64,000 bases of DNA. It comes from Ascidia mentula (lineage: Eukaryota > Chordata > Ascidiacea > Phlebobranchia > Ascidiidae). The notes beneath the pieces were generated by a model. It was given only the letters and a program-made list of their open reading frames with translations. It ran no database searches and was not told the origin of the DNA. Numbering within the stretch: position 1 is the stretch's first letter; each line of letters opens with the position of its first letter. This document shows positions 41,831 through 54,249 of the stretch, in pieces. The stretch covers positions 12,352,001-12,416,000 of the forward strand of contig OX387201.1 in the NCBI GenBank assembly GCA_947561715.1, read 5' to 3'. Both the position numbers and the translations under genes were made by a program.

Positions 41831-44038
41831 CAGTACAAGCTTTATTATACAGTGGAAAACGCTGATACTCCAGTACTGAGTTTGCGGTTGCACAACGTAT
41901 GTAACTATGCGATTTCAGCACTTGTCCATTTTGCAGTATATGACTTTTCGATGAAAAATATTTTTTTTCAATACAAGCTTTATTATACAGTGGAAAACGC
42001 TGATACTCCAGTACTGAGTTTGCGGTTGCACAACGTATGTAACTCTGCGCTTTCAGCATTTGTCCATTTTGCAGTATATGACTTTTCGATAAAAAATATT
42101 TTATTTCAGTACAAGCTTTATTATACAGTGGAAAACGCTGATACTCCAGTACTGAGTTTGCGGTTGCACAACGTATGTAACTATGCGATTTCAGCACTTG
42201 TCCATTTTGCAGTATATGACTTTTCGATAAAAAATATGTTTTTTCAGTACAAGCTTTATTATACAGTGGAAAACGCTGATACTCCAGTACTGAGTTTGCG
42301 GTTGCACAACGTATGTAACTATGCGATTTCAGCACTTGTCCATTTTGCAGTATATGACTTTTCGATAAAAAATATGTTTTTTCATTACAAGCTTTATTAT
42401 ACAGTGGAAAACGCTGATACTCCAGTACTGAGTTTGCGGTTGCACAACGTATGTAACTATGCGATTTCAGCACTTGTCCATTTTGCAGTATATGACTTTT
42501 CGATAAAAAATATTTTTTTTCATTACAAGCTTTATTATACAGTGGAAAACGCTGATACTCCAGTACTGAGTTTGCGGTTGCACAACGTATGTAACTCTGC
42601 GCTTTCAGCACTTGTCCATTTTGCAGTATATGACTTTTCGATAAAAAATATTTTTTTTCAGTACAAGCTTTATTATACAGTGGAAAACGCTGATACTCCA
42701 GTACTGAGTTTGCGGTTGCACAACGTATGTAACTATGCGATTTCAGCACTTGTCCATTTTGCAGTATATGACTTTTCGATAAAAAATATTTTTTTTCAGT
42801 ACAAGCTTTATTATACAGTGGAAAACGCTGATACTCCAGTACTGAGTTTGCGGTTGCACAACGTATGTAACTATGCGCTTTCAGCACTTGTCCATTTTGC
42901 AGTATATGACTTTTCGATAAAAAATATTTTTTTTCAGTACAAGCTTTATTATACAGTGGAAAACGCTGATACTCCAGTACTGAGTTTGCGGTTGCACAAC
43001 GCATGTAACTCTGCGCTTTCAGCACTTGTCCATTTTGCAGTATATGACTTTTCGATAAAAAATATTTTTTTTCAGTACAAGCTTTATTATACAGTGGAAA
43101 ACGCTGATACTCCAGTACTGAGTTTGCGGTTGCACAACGTATGTAACTATGCGATTTCAGCACTTGTCCATTTTGCAGTATTTGACTTTTCGATAAAAAA
43201 TATTTTTTTTCATTACAAGCTTTATTATACAGTGGAAAACGCTGATACTCCAGTACTGAGTTTGCGGTTGCACAACGTATGTAACTATGCGATTTCAGCA
43301 CTTGTCCATTTTGCAGTATATGACTTTTCGATAAAAAATATTTTTTTTCAGTACAAGCTTTATTATACAGTGGAAAACGCTGATACTCCAGTATTGCGTT
43401 TGCGGTTGCACAACGTATGTAACTATGCGCTTTCAGCACTTGTCCATTTTGCAGTATGTGACTTTTCGATAAAAAATATTTTTTTTCAGTACAAGCTTTA
43501 TTATACAGTGGAAAACGCTGATACTCCAGTACTGAGTTTGCGGTTGCACAACGTATGTAACTCTGCGATTTCAGCACTTGTCCATTTTGCAGTATATGAC
43601 TTTTCGATAAAAAATATTTTTTTTTATTGCAAGCTTTATTATACAGTGGAAAACGCTGATACTCCAGTATTGCGTTTGCGGTTGCACAACGTATGTAACT
43701 ATGCGCTTTCAGCACTTGTCCATTTTGCAGTATATGACTTTTCGATAAAAAATATTTTTTTTCAGTACAAGCTTTATTATACAGTGGAAAACGCTGATAC
43801 TCCAGTACTGAGTTTGCGGTTGCACAACGCATGTAACTATGCGATTTCAGCACTTGTCCATTTTGCAGTATATGACTTTTCGATAAAAAATATTTTTTTT
43901 CAGTACAAGCTTTATTATACAGTGGAAAACGCTGATACTCCAGTACTGAGTTTGCGGTTGCACAACGCATGTAACTATGCGATTTCAGTACTTGTCCATT
44001 TTGCAGTATATGACTTTTCGATAAAAAATATTTTTTTT
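41831..44038. repeat. D-start higher-order unit 2, 16 monomers
   Basis: Order: D E C C V S2 V Y A/S2-type V(a110t) V Rc S R A B. Compared with unit 1 it has an extra C near the start, lacks B after the A/S2-type monomer, and lacks N C S A B at the end. The R monomer starts TATTGC as in units 1 and 3. Confidence 0.88.
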
Positions 44039-46384
44039 CAGTACAAGCTTTATTATACAGTGGAAAACGCTGATACTCCAGTACTGAGTTTGCGGTTGCA
44101 CAACGTATGTAACTATGCGATTTCAGCACTTGTCCATTTTGCAGTATATGACTTTTCGATGAAAAATATTTTTTTTCAATACAAGCTTTATTATACAGTG
44201 GAAAACGCTGATACTCCAGTACTGAGTTTGCGGTTGCACAACGTATGCAACTCTGCGCTTTCAGCATTTGTCCATTTTGCAGTATATGACTTTTCGATAA
44301 AAAATATTTTATTTCAGTACAAGCTTTATTATACAGTGGAAAACGCTGATACTCCAGTACTGAGTTTGCGGTTGCACAACGTATGTAACTATGCGATTTC
44401 AGCACTTGTCCATTTTGCAGTATATGACTTTTCGATAAAAAATATGTTTTTTCAGTACAAGCTTTATTATACAGTGGAAAACGCTGATACTCCAGTACTG
44501 AGTTTGCGGTTGCACAACGGATGTAACTATGCGATTTCAGCACTTGTCCATTTTGCAGTATATGACTTTTCGATAAAAAATATGTTTTTTCATTACAAGC
44601 TTTATTATACAGTGGAAAACGCTGATACTCCAGTACTGAGTTTGCGGTTGCACAACGTATGTAACTATGCGATTTCAGCACTTGTCCATTTTGCAGTATA
44701 TGACTTTTCGATAAAAAATATTTTTTTTCATTACAAGCTTTATTATACAGTGGAAAACGCTGATACTCCAGTACTGAGTTTGCGGTTGCACAACGTATGT
44801 AACTCTGCGCTTTCAGCACTTGTCCATTTTGCAGTATATGACTTTTCGATAAAAAATATTTTTTTTCAGTACAAGCTTTATTATACAGTGGAAAACGCTG
44901 ATACTCCAGTACTGAGTTTGCGGTTGCACAACGTATGTAACTATGCGATTTCAGCACTTGTCCATTTTGCAGTATATGACTTTTCGATAAAAAATATTTT
45001 TTTTCATTACAAGCTTTATTATACAGTGGAAAACGCTGATACTCCAGTACTGAGTTTGCGGTTGCACAACGTATGTAACTATGCGCTTTCAGCACTTGTC
45101 CATTTTGCAGTATATGACTTTTCGATAAAAAATATTTTTTTTCAGTACAAGCTTTATTATACAGTGGAAAACGCTGATACTCCAGTACTGAGTTTGCGGT
45201 TGCACAACGCATGTAACTCTGCGCTTTCAGCACTTGTCCATTTTGCAGTATATGACTTTTCGATAAAAAATATTTTTTTTCAGTACAAGCTTTATTATAC
45301 AGTGGAAAACGCTGATACTCCAGTACTGAGTTTGCGGTTGCACAACGCATGTAACTATGCGATTTCAGTACTTGTCCATTTTGCAGTATATGACTTTTCG
45401 ATAAAAAATATTTTTTTTCAGTACAAGCTTTATTATACAGTGGAAAACGCTGATACTCCAGTACTGAGTTTGCGGTTGCACAACGTATGTAACTATGCGA
45501 TTTCAGCACTTGTCCATTTTGCAGTATTTGACTTTTCGATAAAAAATATTTTTTTTCATTACAAGCTTTATTATACAGTGGAAAACGCTGATACTCCAGT
45601 ACTGAGTTTGCGGTTGCACAACGTATGTAACTATGCGATTTCAGCACTTGTCCATTTTGCAGTATATGACTTTTCGATAAAAAATATTTTTTTTCAGTAC
45701 AAGCTTTATTATACAGTGGAAAACGCTGATACTCCAGTATTGCGTTTGCGGTTGCACAACGTATGTAACTATGCGCTTTCAGCACTTGTCCATTTTGCAG
45801 TATGTGACTTTTCGATAAAAAATATTTTTTTTCAGTACAAGCTTTATTATACAGTGGAAAACGCTGATACTCCAGTACTGAGTTTGCGGTTGCACAACGT
45901 ATGTAACTCTGCGATTTCAGCACTTGTCCATTTTGCAGTATATGACTTTTCGATAAAAAATATTTTTTTTTATTGCAAGCTTTATTATACAGTGGAAAAC
46001 GCTGATACTCCAGTATTGCGTTTGCGGTTGCACAACGTATGTAACTATGCGCTTTCAGCACTTGTCCATTTTGCAGTATATGACTTTTCGATAAAAAATA
46101 TTTTTTTTCAGTACAAGCTTTATTATACAGTGGAAAACGCTGATACTCCAGTACTGAGTTTGCGGTTGCACAACGCATGTAACTATGCGATTTCAGCACT
46201 TGTCCATTTTGCAGTATATGACTTTTCGATAAAAAATATTTTTTTTCAGTACAAGCTTTATTATACAGTGGAAAACGCTGATACTCCAGTACTGAGTTTG
46301 CGGTTGCACAACGCATGTAACTATGCGATTTCAGTACTTGTCCATTTTGCAGTATATGACTTTTCGATAAAAAATATTTTTTTT
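44039..46384. repeat. D-start higher-order unit 3, 17 monomers
   Basis: Order: D E C C V S2 V Y A/S2-type B V(a110t) V Rc S R A B. It matches unit 2 with one extra B. The second C (44,453) reads ACGGATG, a change typical of the divergent island that begins 2.8 kb further on. The E monomer has GTATGCAAC. Confidence 0.88.
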
Positions 46385-47212
46385 CAGTACAAGCTTTATT
46401 ATACAGTGGAAAACGCTGATACTCCAGTACTGAGTTTGCGGTTGCACAACGTATGTAACTATGCGATTTCAGCACTTGTCCATTTTGCAGTATATGACTT
46501 TTCGATGAAAAATATTTTTTTTCAATACAAGCTTTATTATACAGTGGAAAACGCTGATACTCCAGTACTGAGTTTGCGGTTGCACAACGTATGTAACTCT
46601 GCGCTTTCAGCATTTGTCCATTTTGCAGTATATGACTTTTCGATAAAAAATATTTTATTTCAGTACAAGCTTTATTATACAGTGGAAAACGCTGATACTC
46701 CAGTACTGAGTTTGCGGTTGCACAACGTATGTAACTCTGCGATTTCAGCACTTGTCCATTTTGCAGTATATGACTTTTCGATAAAAAATATTTTTTTTCA
46801 TTGCAAGCTTTATTATACAGTGGAAAACGCTGATACTCCAGTATTGCGTTTGCGGTTGCACAACGTATGTAACTATGCGCTTTCAGCACTTGTCCATTTT
46901 GCAGTATATGACTTTTCGATAAAAAATATTTTTTTTCATTACAAGCTTTATTATACAGTGGAAAACGCTGATACTCCAGTACTGAGTTTGCGGTTGCACA
47001 ACGTATGTAACTCTGCGCTTTCAGCACTTGTCCATTTTGCAGTATATGACTTTTCGATAAAAAATATTTTATTTCAGTACAAGCTTTATTATACAGTGGA
47101 AAACGCTGATACTCCAGTACTGAGTTTGCGGTTGCACAACGTATGTAACTCTGCGATTTCAGCACTTGTCCATTTTGCAGTATATGACTTTTCGATAAAA
47201 AATATTTTTTTA
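46385..47212. repeat. Canonical block, 6 monomers, left border of the divergent island
   Basis: Order: D E S R S2(t135a) S. These are ordinary monomers up to a T7ACAGTGC junction at about 47,205-47,218, where the monomer type changes abruptly to the divergent form. Confidence 0.88.
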
Positions 47213-49419
47213 CAGTGCAAGCTTTATTATACAATGGAAAACGCAGATACTCCAGTATTGCTTTTGCTGTTGCACAACGTATGTAACTATGCGATTTCAG
47301 CACTTGTCCATTTTGCAGTATATGACTTTTCGATAAAAAATATTTTTTTCAGTACAAGCTTTATTATACAATGGAAAACGCTGATACTCCAGTATGGCTT
47401 TTGCTGTTGCACAACGTATGTAACTATGCGATTTCAGCACTTGTCCATTTTGCAGTATATGACTTTTCGATAAAAAATATTTTGTATTCAGTTCAAGCTT
47501 TATTACACAATGAAAAACGCTGATACTCCAGTATTGCTTTTGCTGTTGCACACCGTATGTAACTATGCGATTTCAGCACTTGTCCATTTTGCAGTATATG
47601 ACTTTTCGATAAAAAATATTTTTTTACAGAACAAGCTTTATTATACAATGGAAAACGCAGATACTCCAGTATTGCTTTTGCTGTTGCACAACGGATGTAA
47701 CTATGCGATTTCAGCACTTGTCCATTTTGCAGTATATGACTTTTCGATAAAAAATATGTTTTTTCAGTACAAGCTTTATTATACAGTGGAAAACGCTGAT
47801 ACTCCAGTACTGAGTTTGCGGTTGCACAACGTATGTAACTCTGCGATTTCAGCACTTGTCCATTTTGCAGTATATGACTTTTCGATAAAAAATATTTTTT
47901 TTCAGTACAAGCTTTATTATACAGTGGAAAACGCTGATACTCCAGTACTGAGTTTGCGGTTGCACAACGCATGTAACTATGCGATTTCAGCACTTGTCCA
48001 TTTTGCAGTATATGACTTTACGATAAAAAATATTTTTTTTCAGTACAAGCTTTATTATACAGTGGAAAACGCTGATACTCCAGTATTGCTTTTGCTGTTG
48101 CACAACGGATGTAACTATGCGATTTCAGCACTTGTCCATTTTGCAGTATATGACTTTTCGATAAAAAATATTTTTTTCAGTACAAGCTTTATTATACGAT
48201 GAAAAACGCTGATACTCCAGTATTGCTTTTGCTGTTGCACAACGTATGTAACTCTGCGCTTTCAGCATTTGTCCATTTTGCAGTATATGACTTTTCGATA
48301 AAAAATATTTTGTATTCAGTTCAAGCTTTATTACACAATGAAAAACGCTGATACTCCAGTATTGCTTTTGCTGTTGCACACCGTATGTAACTATGCGATT
48401 TCAGCACTTGTCCATTTTGCAGTATATGACTTTTCGATAAAAAATATTTTTTTCAGTACAAGCTTTATTATACAATGGAAAACGCTGATACTCCAGTATG
48501 GCTTTTGCTGTTGCACAACGGATGTAACTATGCGATTTCAGCACTTGTCCATTTTGCAGTATATGACTTTTCGATAAAAAATATTTTTTATACAGTTCAA
48601 GCTTTATTACACAATGAAAAACGCTGATACTCCAGTATTGCTTTTGCGGTTGCACACCGTATGTAACTATGCGATTTCAGCACTTGTCCATTTTGCAGTA
48701 TATGACTTTTCGATAAAAAATATTTTTTTACGGTACAAGCTTTATTATACAATGGAAAACGCAGATACTCCAGTATTGCTTTTGCTGTTGCACAACGGAT
48801 GTAACTATGCGATTTCAGCACTTGTCCATTTTGCAGTATATGACTTTTCGATAAAAAATATTTTTTTCAGTACAAGCTTTATTATACAATGAAAAACGCT
48901 GATACTCCAGTATTGCTTTTGCTGTTGCACAACGTATGTAACTATGCGGTTTCAGCACTTGTCCATTTTGCAGTATATGACTTTTCGATAAAAAATATTT
49001 TTTTTCAGTACAAGCTTTATTATACAGTGGAAAACGCTGATACTCCAGTACTGAGTTTGCGGTTGCACAACGTATGTAACTCTGCGCTTTCAGCGTTTGT
49101 CCATTTTGCAGTATATGACTTTTCGATAAAAAATATTTTTTTTCAGTACAAGCTTTATTATACAGTGGAAAACGCTGATACTCCAGTACTGAGTTTGCGG
49201 TTGCACAACGCATGTAACTCTGCGCTTTCAGCACTTGTCCATTTTGCAGTATATGACTTTTCGATAAAAAATATTTTTTTTCAGTACAAGCTTTATTATA
49301 CAGTGGAAAACGCTGATACTCCAGTACTGAGTTTGCGGTTGCACAACGCATGTAACTCTGCGCTTTCAGCACTTGTCCATTTTGCAGTATATGACTTTTC
49401 GATAAAAAATATTTTTTTA
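47213..49419. repeat. Divergent island, first half (16 monomers)
   Basis: Monomers start at 47,213, 47,350, 47,489, 47,627, then canonical 47,765 and 47,903, a hybrid at 48,041, divergent 48,178 to 48,868, and canonical 49,006 to 49,282. The canonical pair S A(t118a) matches 41,417-41,692 including the rare GACTTTACG, so it was probably acquired from that block. The hybrid has a canonical left part and a divergent right part (TTGCTTTTGCTG, ACGG), marking an exchange junction inside one monomer. Confidence 0.85.
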
Positions 49420-51211
49420 CAGTGCAAGCTTTATTATACAATGGAAAACGCAGATACTCCAGTATTGCTTTTGCTGTTGCACAACGTATGTAACTATGCG
49501 ATTTCAGCACTTGTCCATTTTGCAGTATATGACTTTTCGATAAAAAATATTTTTTTCAGTACAAGCTTTATTATACAATGGAAAACGCTGATACTCCAGT
49601 ATGGCTTTTGCTGTTGCACAACGTATGTAACTATGCGATTTCAGCACTTGTCCATTTTGCAGTATATGACTTTTCGATAAAAAATATTTTGTATTCAGTT
49701 CAAGCTTTATTACACAATGAAAAACGCTGATACTCCAGTATTGCTTTTGCTGTTGCACACCGTATGTAACTATGCGATTTCAGCACTTGTCCATTTTGCA
49801 GTATATGACTTTTCGATAAAAAATATTTTTTTACAGAACAAGCTTTATTATACAATGGAAAACGCAGATACTCCAGTATTGCTTTTGCTGTTGCACAACG
49901 GATGTAACTATGCGATTTCAGCACTTGTCCATTTTGCAGTATATGACTTTTCGATAAAAAATATTTTTTTCAGTACAAGCTTTATTATACAATGGAAAAC
50001 GCTGATACTCCAGTATGGCTTTTGCTGTTGCACAACGTATGTAACTATGCGATTTCAGCACTTGTCCATTTTGCAGTAAATGACTTTTCGATAAAAAATA
50101 TTTTTTATACAGTTCAAGCTTTATTATACAATGAAAAACGCTGATACTCCAGTATTGCTTTTGCGGTTGCACACCGTATGTAACTCTGCGATTTCAGCAC
50201 TTGTCCATTTTGCAGTATATGACTTTTCGATAAAAAATATTTTTTTACAGTACAAGCTTTATTATACAATGGAAAACGCTGATACTCCAGTATTGCTTTT
50301 GCTGTTGCACAACGGATGTAACTATGCGATTTCAGCACTTGTCCATTTTGCAGTATATGACTTTTCGATAAAAAATATTTTTTTCAGTACAAGCTTTATT
50401 ATACGATGAAAAACGCTGATACTCCAGTATTGCTTTTGCTGTTGCACAACGTATGTAACTACGCGGTTTCAGCACTTGTCCATTTTGCAGTATATGACTT
50501 TTCGATATAAAATATTTTTTTACAGTGCAAGCTTTATTATACAATGGAAAACGCAGATACTCCAGTATTGCTTTTGCTGTTGCACAACGTATGTAACTAT
50601 GCGATTTCAGCACTTGTCCATTTTGCAGTATATGACTTTTCGATAAAAAATATTTTTTTCAGTACAAGCTTTATTATACAATGGAAAACGCTGATACTCC
50701 AGTATGGCTTTTGCTGTTGCACAACGTATGTAACTATGCGATTTCAGCACTTGTCCATTTTGCAGTATATGACTTTTCGATAAAAAATATTTTTTATACA
50801 GTTCAAGCTTTATTACACAATGAAAAACGCTGATACTCCAGTATTGCTTTTGCGGTTGCACACCGTATGTAACTATGCGATTTCAGCACTTGTCCATTTT
50901 GCAGTATATGACTTTTCGATAAAAAATATTTTTTTACGGTACAAGCTTTATTATACAATGGAAAACGCAGATACTCCAGTATTGCTTTTGCTGTTGCACA
51001 ACGGATGTAACTATGCGATTTCAGCACTTGTCCATTTTGCAGTATATGACTTTTCGATAAAAAATATTTTTTTCAGTACAAGCTTTATTATACAATGAAA
51101 AACGCTGATACTCCAGTATTGCTTTTGCTGTTGCACAACGTATGTAACTATGCGGTTTCAGCACTTGTCCATTTTGCAGTATATGACTTTTCGATAAAAA
51201 ATATTTTTTTT
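49420..51211. repeat. Divergent island, second half (13 monomers)
   Basis: It repeats the first half at an offset of 2,207 bp up to about 49,970, then at 2,206 bp from about 50,660. Starts: 49,420, 49,557, 49,696, 49,834, 49,971, 50,110, 50,248, 50,385, 50,523, 50,660, 50,799, 50,937, 51,074. It has no canonical interruption. Private changes are GCAGTAAATG near 50,083 and GATATAAAAT near 50,504. Confidence 0.86.
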
Positions 51212-51763
51212 CAGTACAAGCTTTATTATACAGTGGAAAACGCTGATACTCCAGTACTGAGTTTGCGGTTGCACAACGTATGTAACTCTGCGCTTTCAGC
51301 ATTTGTCCATTTTGCAGTATATGACTTTTCGATAAAAAATATTTTATTTCAGTACAAGCTTTATTATACAGTGGAAAACGCTGATACTCCAGTACTGAGT
51401 TTGCGGTTGCACAACGTATGTAACTCTGCGCTTTCAGCATTTGTCCATTTTGCAGTATATGACTTTTCGATAAAAAATATTTTTTTTCATTGCAAGCTTT
51501 ATTATACAGTGGAAAACGCTGATACTCCAGTACTGAGTTTGCGGTTGCACAACGTATGTAACTATGCGATTTCAGCACTTGTCCATTTTGCAGTATATGA
51601 CTTTTCGATAAAAAATATTTTTTTTCATTGCAAGCTTTATTATACAGTGAAAAACGCTGATACTCCAGTATTGCGTTTGCGGTTGCACAACGTATGTAAC
51701 TATGCGCTTTCAGCACTTGTCCATTTTGCAGTATATGACTTTTCGATAAAAAATATTTTTTTT
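51212..51763. repeat. Canonical block, 4 monomers, right border of the divergent island
   Basis: Order: E, E0-like, V with CATTGC start, R with GTGAAAAACG. From the third monomer (51,488) onward the sequence follows 17,121 onward, so the left edge of the right-hand long duplication falls here, two monomers after the island ends. Confidence 0.88.
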
Positions 51764-52179
51764 CAGTACAAGCTTTATTATACAGTGGAAAACGCTGATA
51801 CTCCAGTACTGAGTTTGCGGTTGCACAACGTATGTAACTATGCGATTTCAGCACTTGTCCATTTTGCAGTATATGACTTTTCGATGAAAAATATTTTTTT
51901 TTCAGTACAAGCTTTATTATACAGTGGAAAACGCTGATACTCCAGTACTGAGTTTGCGGTTGCACAACGTATGTAACTATGGGATTTCAGCACTTGTCCA
52001 TTTTGCAGTATATGACTTTTCGATAAAAAATATTGTTTTTTCAGTACAAGCTTTATTATACAGTGAAAAACGCTGATACTCCAGTACTGAGTTTGCAGTT
52101 GCACAACGTATGTAACTATGCGCTTTCAGCACTTGTCCATTTTGCAGTATGTGACTTTTCGATAAAAAATATTTTTTTT
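51764..52179. repeat. 139-bp landmark cassette, copy 10
   Basis: Same form as copy 5: TATGCGATT, GATGAAA and T9, then TATGGG with TTGTTTTTT, then Q. It is the first cassette after the 21.5-kb stretch without one. Confidence 0.92.
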
Positions 52180-54249
52180 CAGTACAAGCTTTATTATACA
52201 GTGGAAAACGCTGATACTCCAGTACTGAGTTTGCGGTTGCACAACGTATGTAACTCTGCGCTTTCAGCACTTGTCCATTTTGCAGTATATGACTTTTCGA
52301 TAAAAAATATTTTTTTTCAGTACAAGCTTTATTATACAGTGGAAAACGCTGATACTCCAGTACTGAGTTTGCGGTTGCACAACGCATGTAACTATGCGAT
52401 TTCAGCACTTGTCCATTTTGCAGTATATGACTTTTCGATAAAAAATATTTTTTTTCAGTACAAGCTTTATTATACAGTGGAAAACGCTGATACTCCAGTA
52501 CTGAGTTTGCGGTTGCACAACGCATGTAACTATGCGATTTCAGTACTTGTCCATTTTGCAGTATATGACTTTTCGATAAAAAATATTTTTTTTCAGTACA
52601 AGCTTTATTATACAGTGGAAAACGCTGATACTCCAGTACTGAGTTTGCGGTTGCACAACGTATGTAACTATGCGATTTCAGCACTTGTCCATTTTGCAGT
52701 ATATGACTTTTCGATAAAAAATATGTTTTTTCAGTACAAGCTTTATTATACAGTGGAAAACGCTGATACTCCAGTACTGAGTTTGCGGTTGCACAACGTA
52801 TGTAACTATGCGATTTCAGCACTTGTCCATTTTGCAGTATATGACTTTTCGATGAAAAATATTTTTTTTCATTACAAGCTTTATTATACAGTGGAAAACG
52901 CTGATACTCCAGTACTGAGTTTGCGGTTGCACAACGTATGTAACTCTGCGCTTTCAGCATTTGTCCATTTTGCAGTATATGACTTTTCGATAAAAAATAT
53001 TTTATTTCAGTACAAGCTTTATTATACAGTGGAAAACGCTGATACTCCAGTACTGAGTTTGCGGTTGCACAACGTATGTAACTATGCGATTTCAGCACTT
53101 GTCCATTTTGCAGTATATGACTTTTCGATAAAAAATATGTTTTTTCAGTACAAGCTTTATTATACAGTGGAAAACGCTGATACTCCAGTACTGAGTTTGC
53201 GGTTGCACAACGTATGTAACTATGCGATTTCAGCACTTGTCCATTTTGCAGTATATGACTTTTCGATGAAAAATATTTTTTTTCATTACAAGCTTTATTA
53301 TACAGTGGAAAACGCTGATACTCCAGTACTGAGTTTGCGGTTGCACAACGTATGTAACTCTGCGCTTTCAGCATTTGTCCATTTTGCAGTATATGACTTT
53401 TCGATAAAAAATATTTTTTTTCAGTACAAGCTTTATTATACAGTGGAAAACGCTGATACTCCAGTACTGAGTTTGCGGTTGCACAACGCATGTAACTATG
53501 CGATTTCAGCACTTGTCCATTTTGCAGTATATGACTTTTCGATAAAAAATATTTTTTTTCATTACAAGCTTTATTATACAGTGGAAAACGCTGATACTCC
53601 AGTACTGAGTTTGCGGTTGCACAACATAAGTAACTCCGCGCTTTCAGCACTTGTCCATTTTGCAGTATATGACTTTTCGATAAAAAATATTTTTTTTCAT
53701 TACAAGCTTTATTATACAGTGGAAAACGCTGATACTCCAGTACTGAGTTTGCGGTTGCACAACGTATGTAACTATGCGCTTTCAGCACTTGTCCATTTTG
53801 CAGTATATGACTTTTCGATAAAAAATATTTTTTTTTAGTACAAGCTTTATTATACAGTGGAAAACGCTGATACTCCAGTACTGAGTTTGCGGTTGCACAA
53901 AGTATGTAACTCTGCGCTTTCAGCACTTGTCCATTTTGCAGTATATGACTTTTCGATAAAAAATATTTTTTTTCATTACAAGCTTTATTATACAGTGGAA
54001 AACGCTGATACTCCAGTACTGAGTTTGCAGTTGCACAACATAAGTAACTCCGCGCTTTCAGCACTTGTCCATTTTGCAGTATTTGACTTTTCGATAAAAA
54101 ATAGGTTTTTTCAGTACAAGCTTTATTATACAGTGGAAAACGCTGATACTCCAGTACTGAGTTTGCGGTTGCACAACGTATGTAACTATGCGATTTCAGC
54201 ACTTGTCCATTTTGCAGTATATGACTTTTCGATAAAAAATATGTTTTTT
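52180..54249. repeat. Canonical block, 15 monomers
   Basis: Order: S2 A B C D E C D E0 A I Y J I C. It contains the A and I monomers at 53,422-53,697 that are absent at 19,055. The J monomer at 53,836 starts TAGTAC, and the last I ends AATAGG, as in the left copy. Confidence 0.9.
53422..53697. repeat. Two-monomer indel between the long duplication copies
   Basis: This A plus I pair (exactly 276 bp) lies between E0 and Y here; in the left copy E0 (18,917) runs straight into Y (19,055). The start of Y is CATTAC here and CAGTAC there, so the breakpoint lies just inside the first bases of the monomer. Loss in the left copy fits better than gain here, because E0 A I also occurs at 4,005, 26,234, 33,551 and 60,877. 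Confidence 0.85.

Larger units (their letters stand above)
47213..51211. repeat. Divergent satellite island, 29 monomers, 138+137+139 bp trimer
   Basis: Monomers here read ACAATGG or ACAATGA instead of ACAGTGG, TTGCTTTTGCTG instead of CTGAGTTTGCGG, and often ACCG or ACGG at 64-68. Three types alternate. Type 1 follows TTTACAG and has ACGCAGATAC (138 bp after the previous one). Type 2 is reached after 137 bp and has AGTATGGC. Type 3 is reached after 139 bp, follows GTATTCAG or TATACAG, starts TTCAAGC and has CACACCG. Together they make 414 bp. Canonical monomers interrupt at 47,765-48,040 and 49,006-49,419. The high divergence suggests an older or separately evolving subfamily embedded in the younger array. 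Confidence 0.9.

Noticed and set aside
35396..47473. Giant repeat protein of 46-residue units on the + strand, and similar long open frames elsewhere
   Set aside because: The open frames follow from a stop-free monomer whose length is a multiple of three. They occur on both strands at once, break at every 137- or 139-bp monomer, start at arbitrary ATGs inside monomers, and show mostly amino-acid-changing variation. No signal peptide, known domain or flanking gene structure is seen.
47213..51211. Transposable element insertion causing the divergent island
   Set aside because: The island consists entirely of monomers in the same orientation and register. There are no terminal inverted repeats, target-site duplications or non-satellite sequence.
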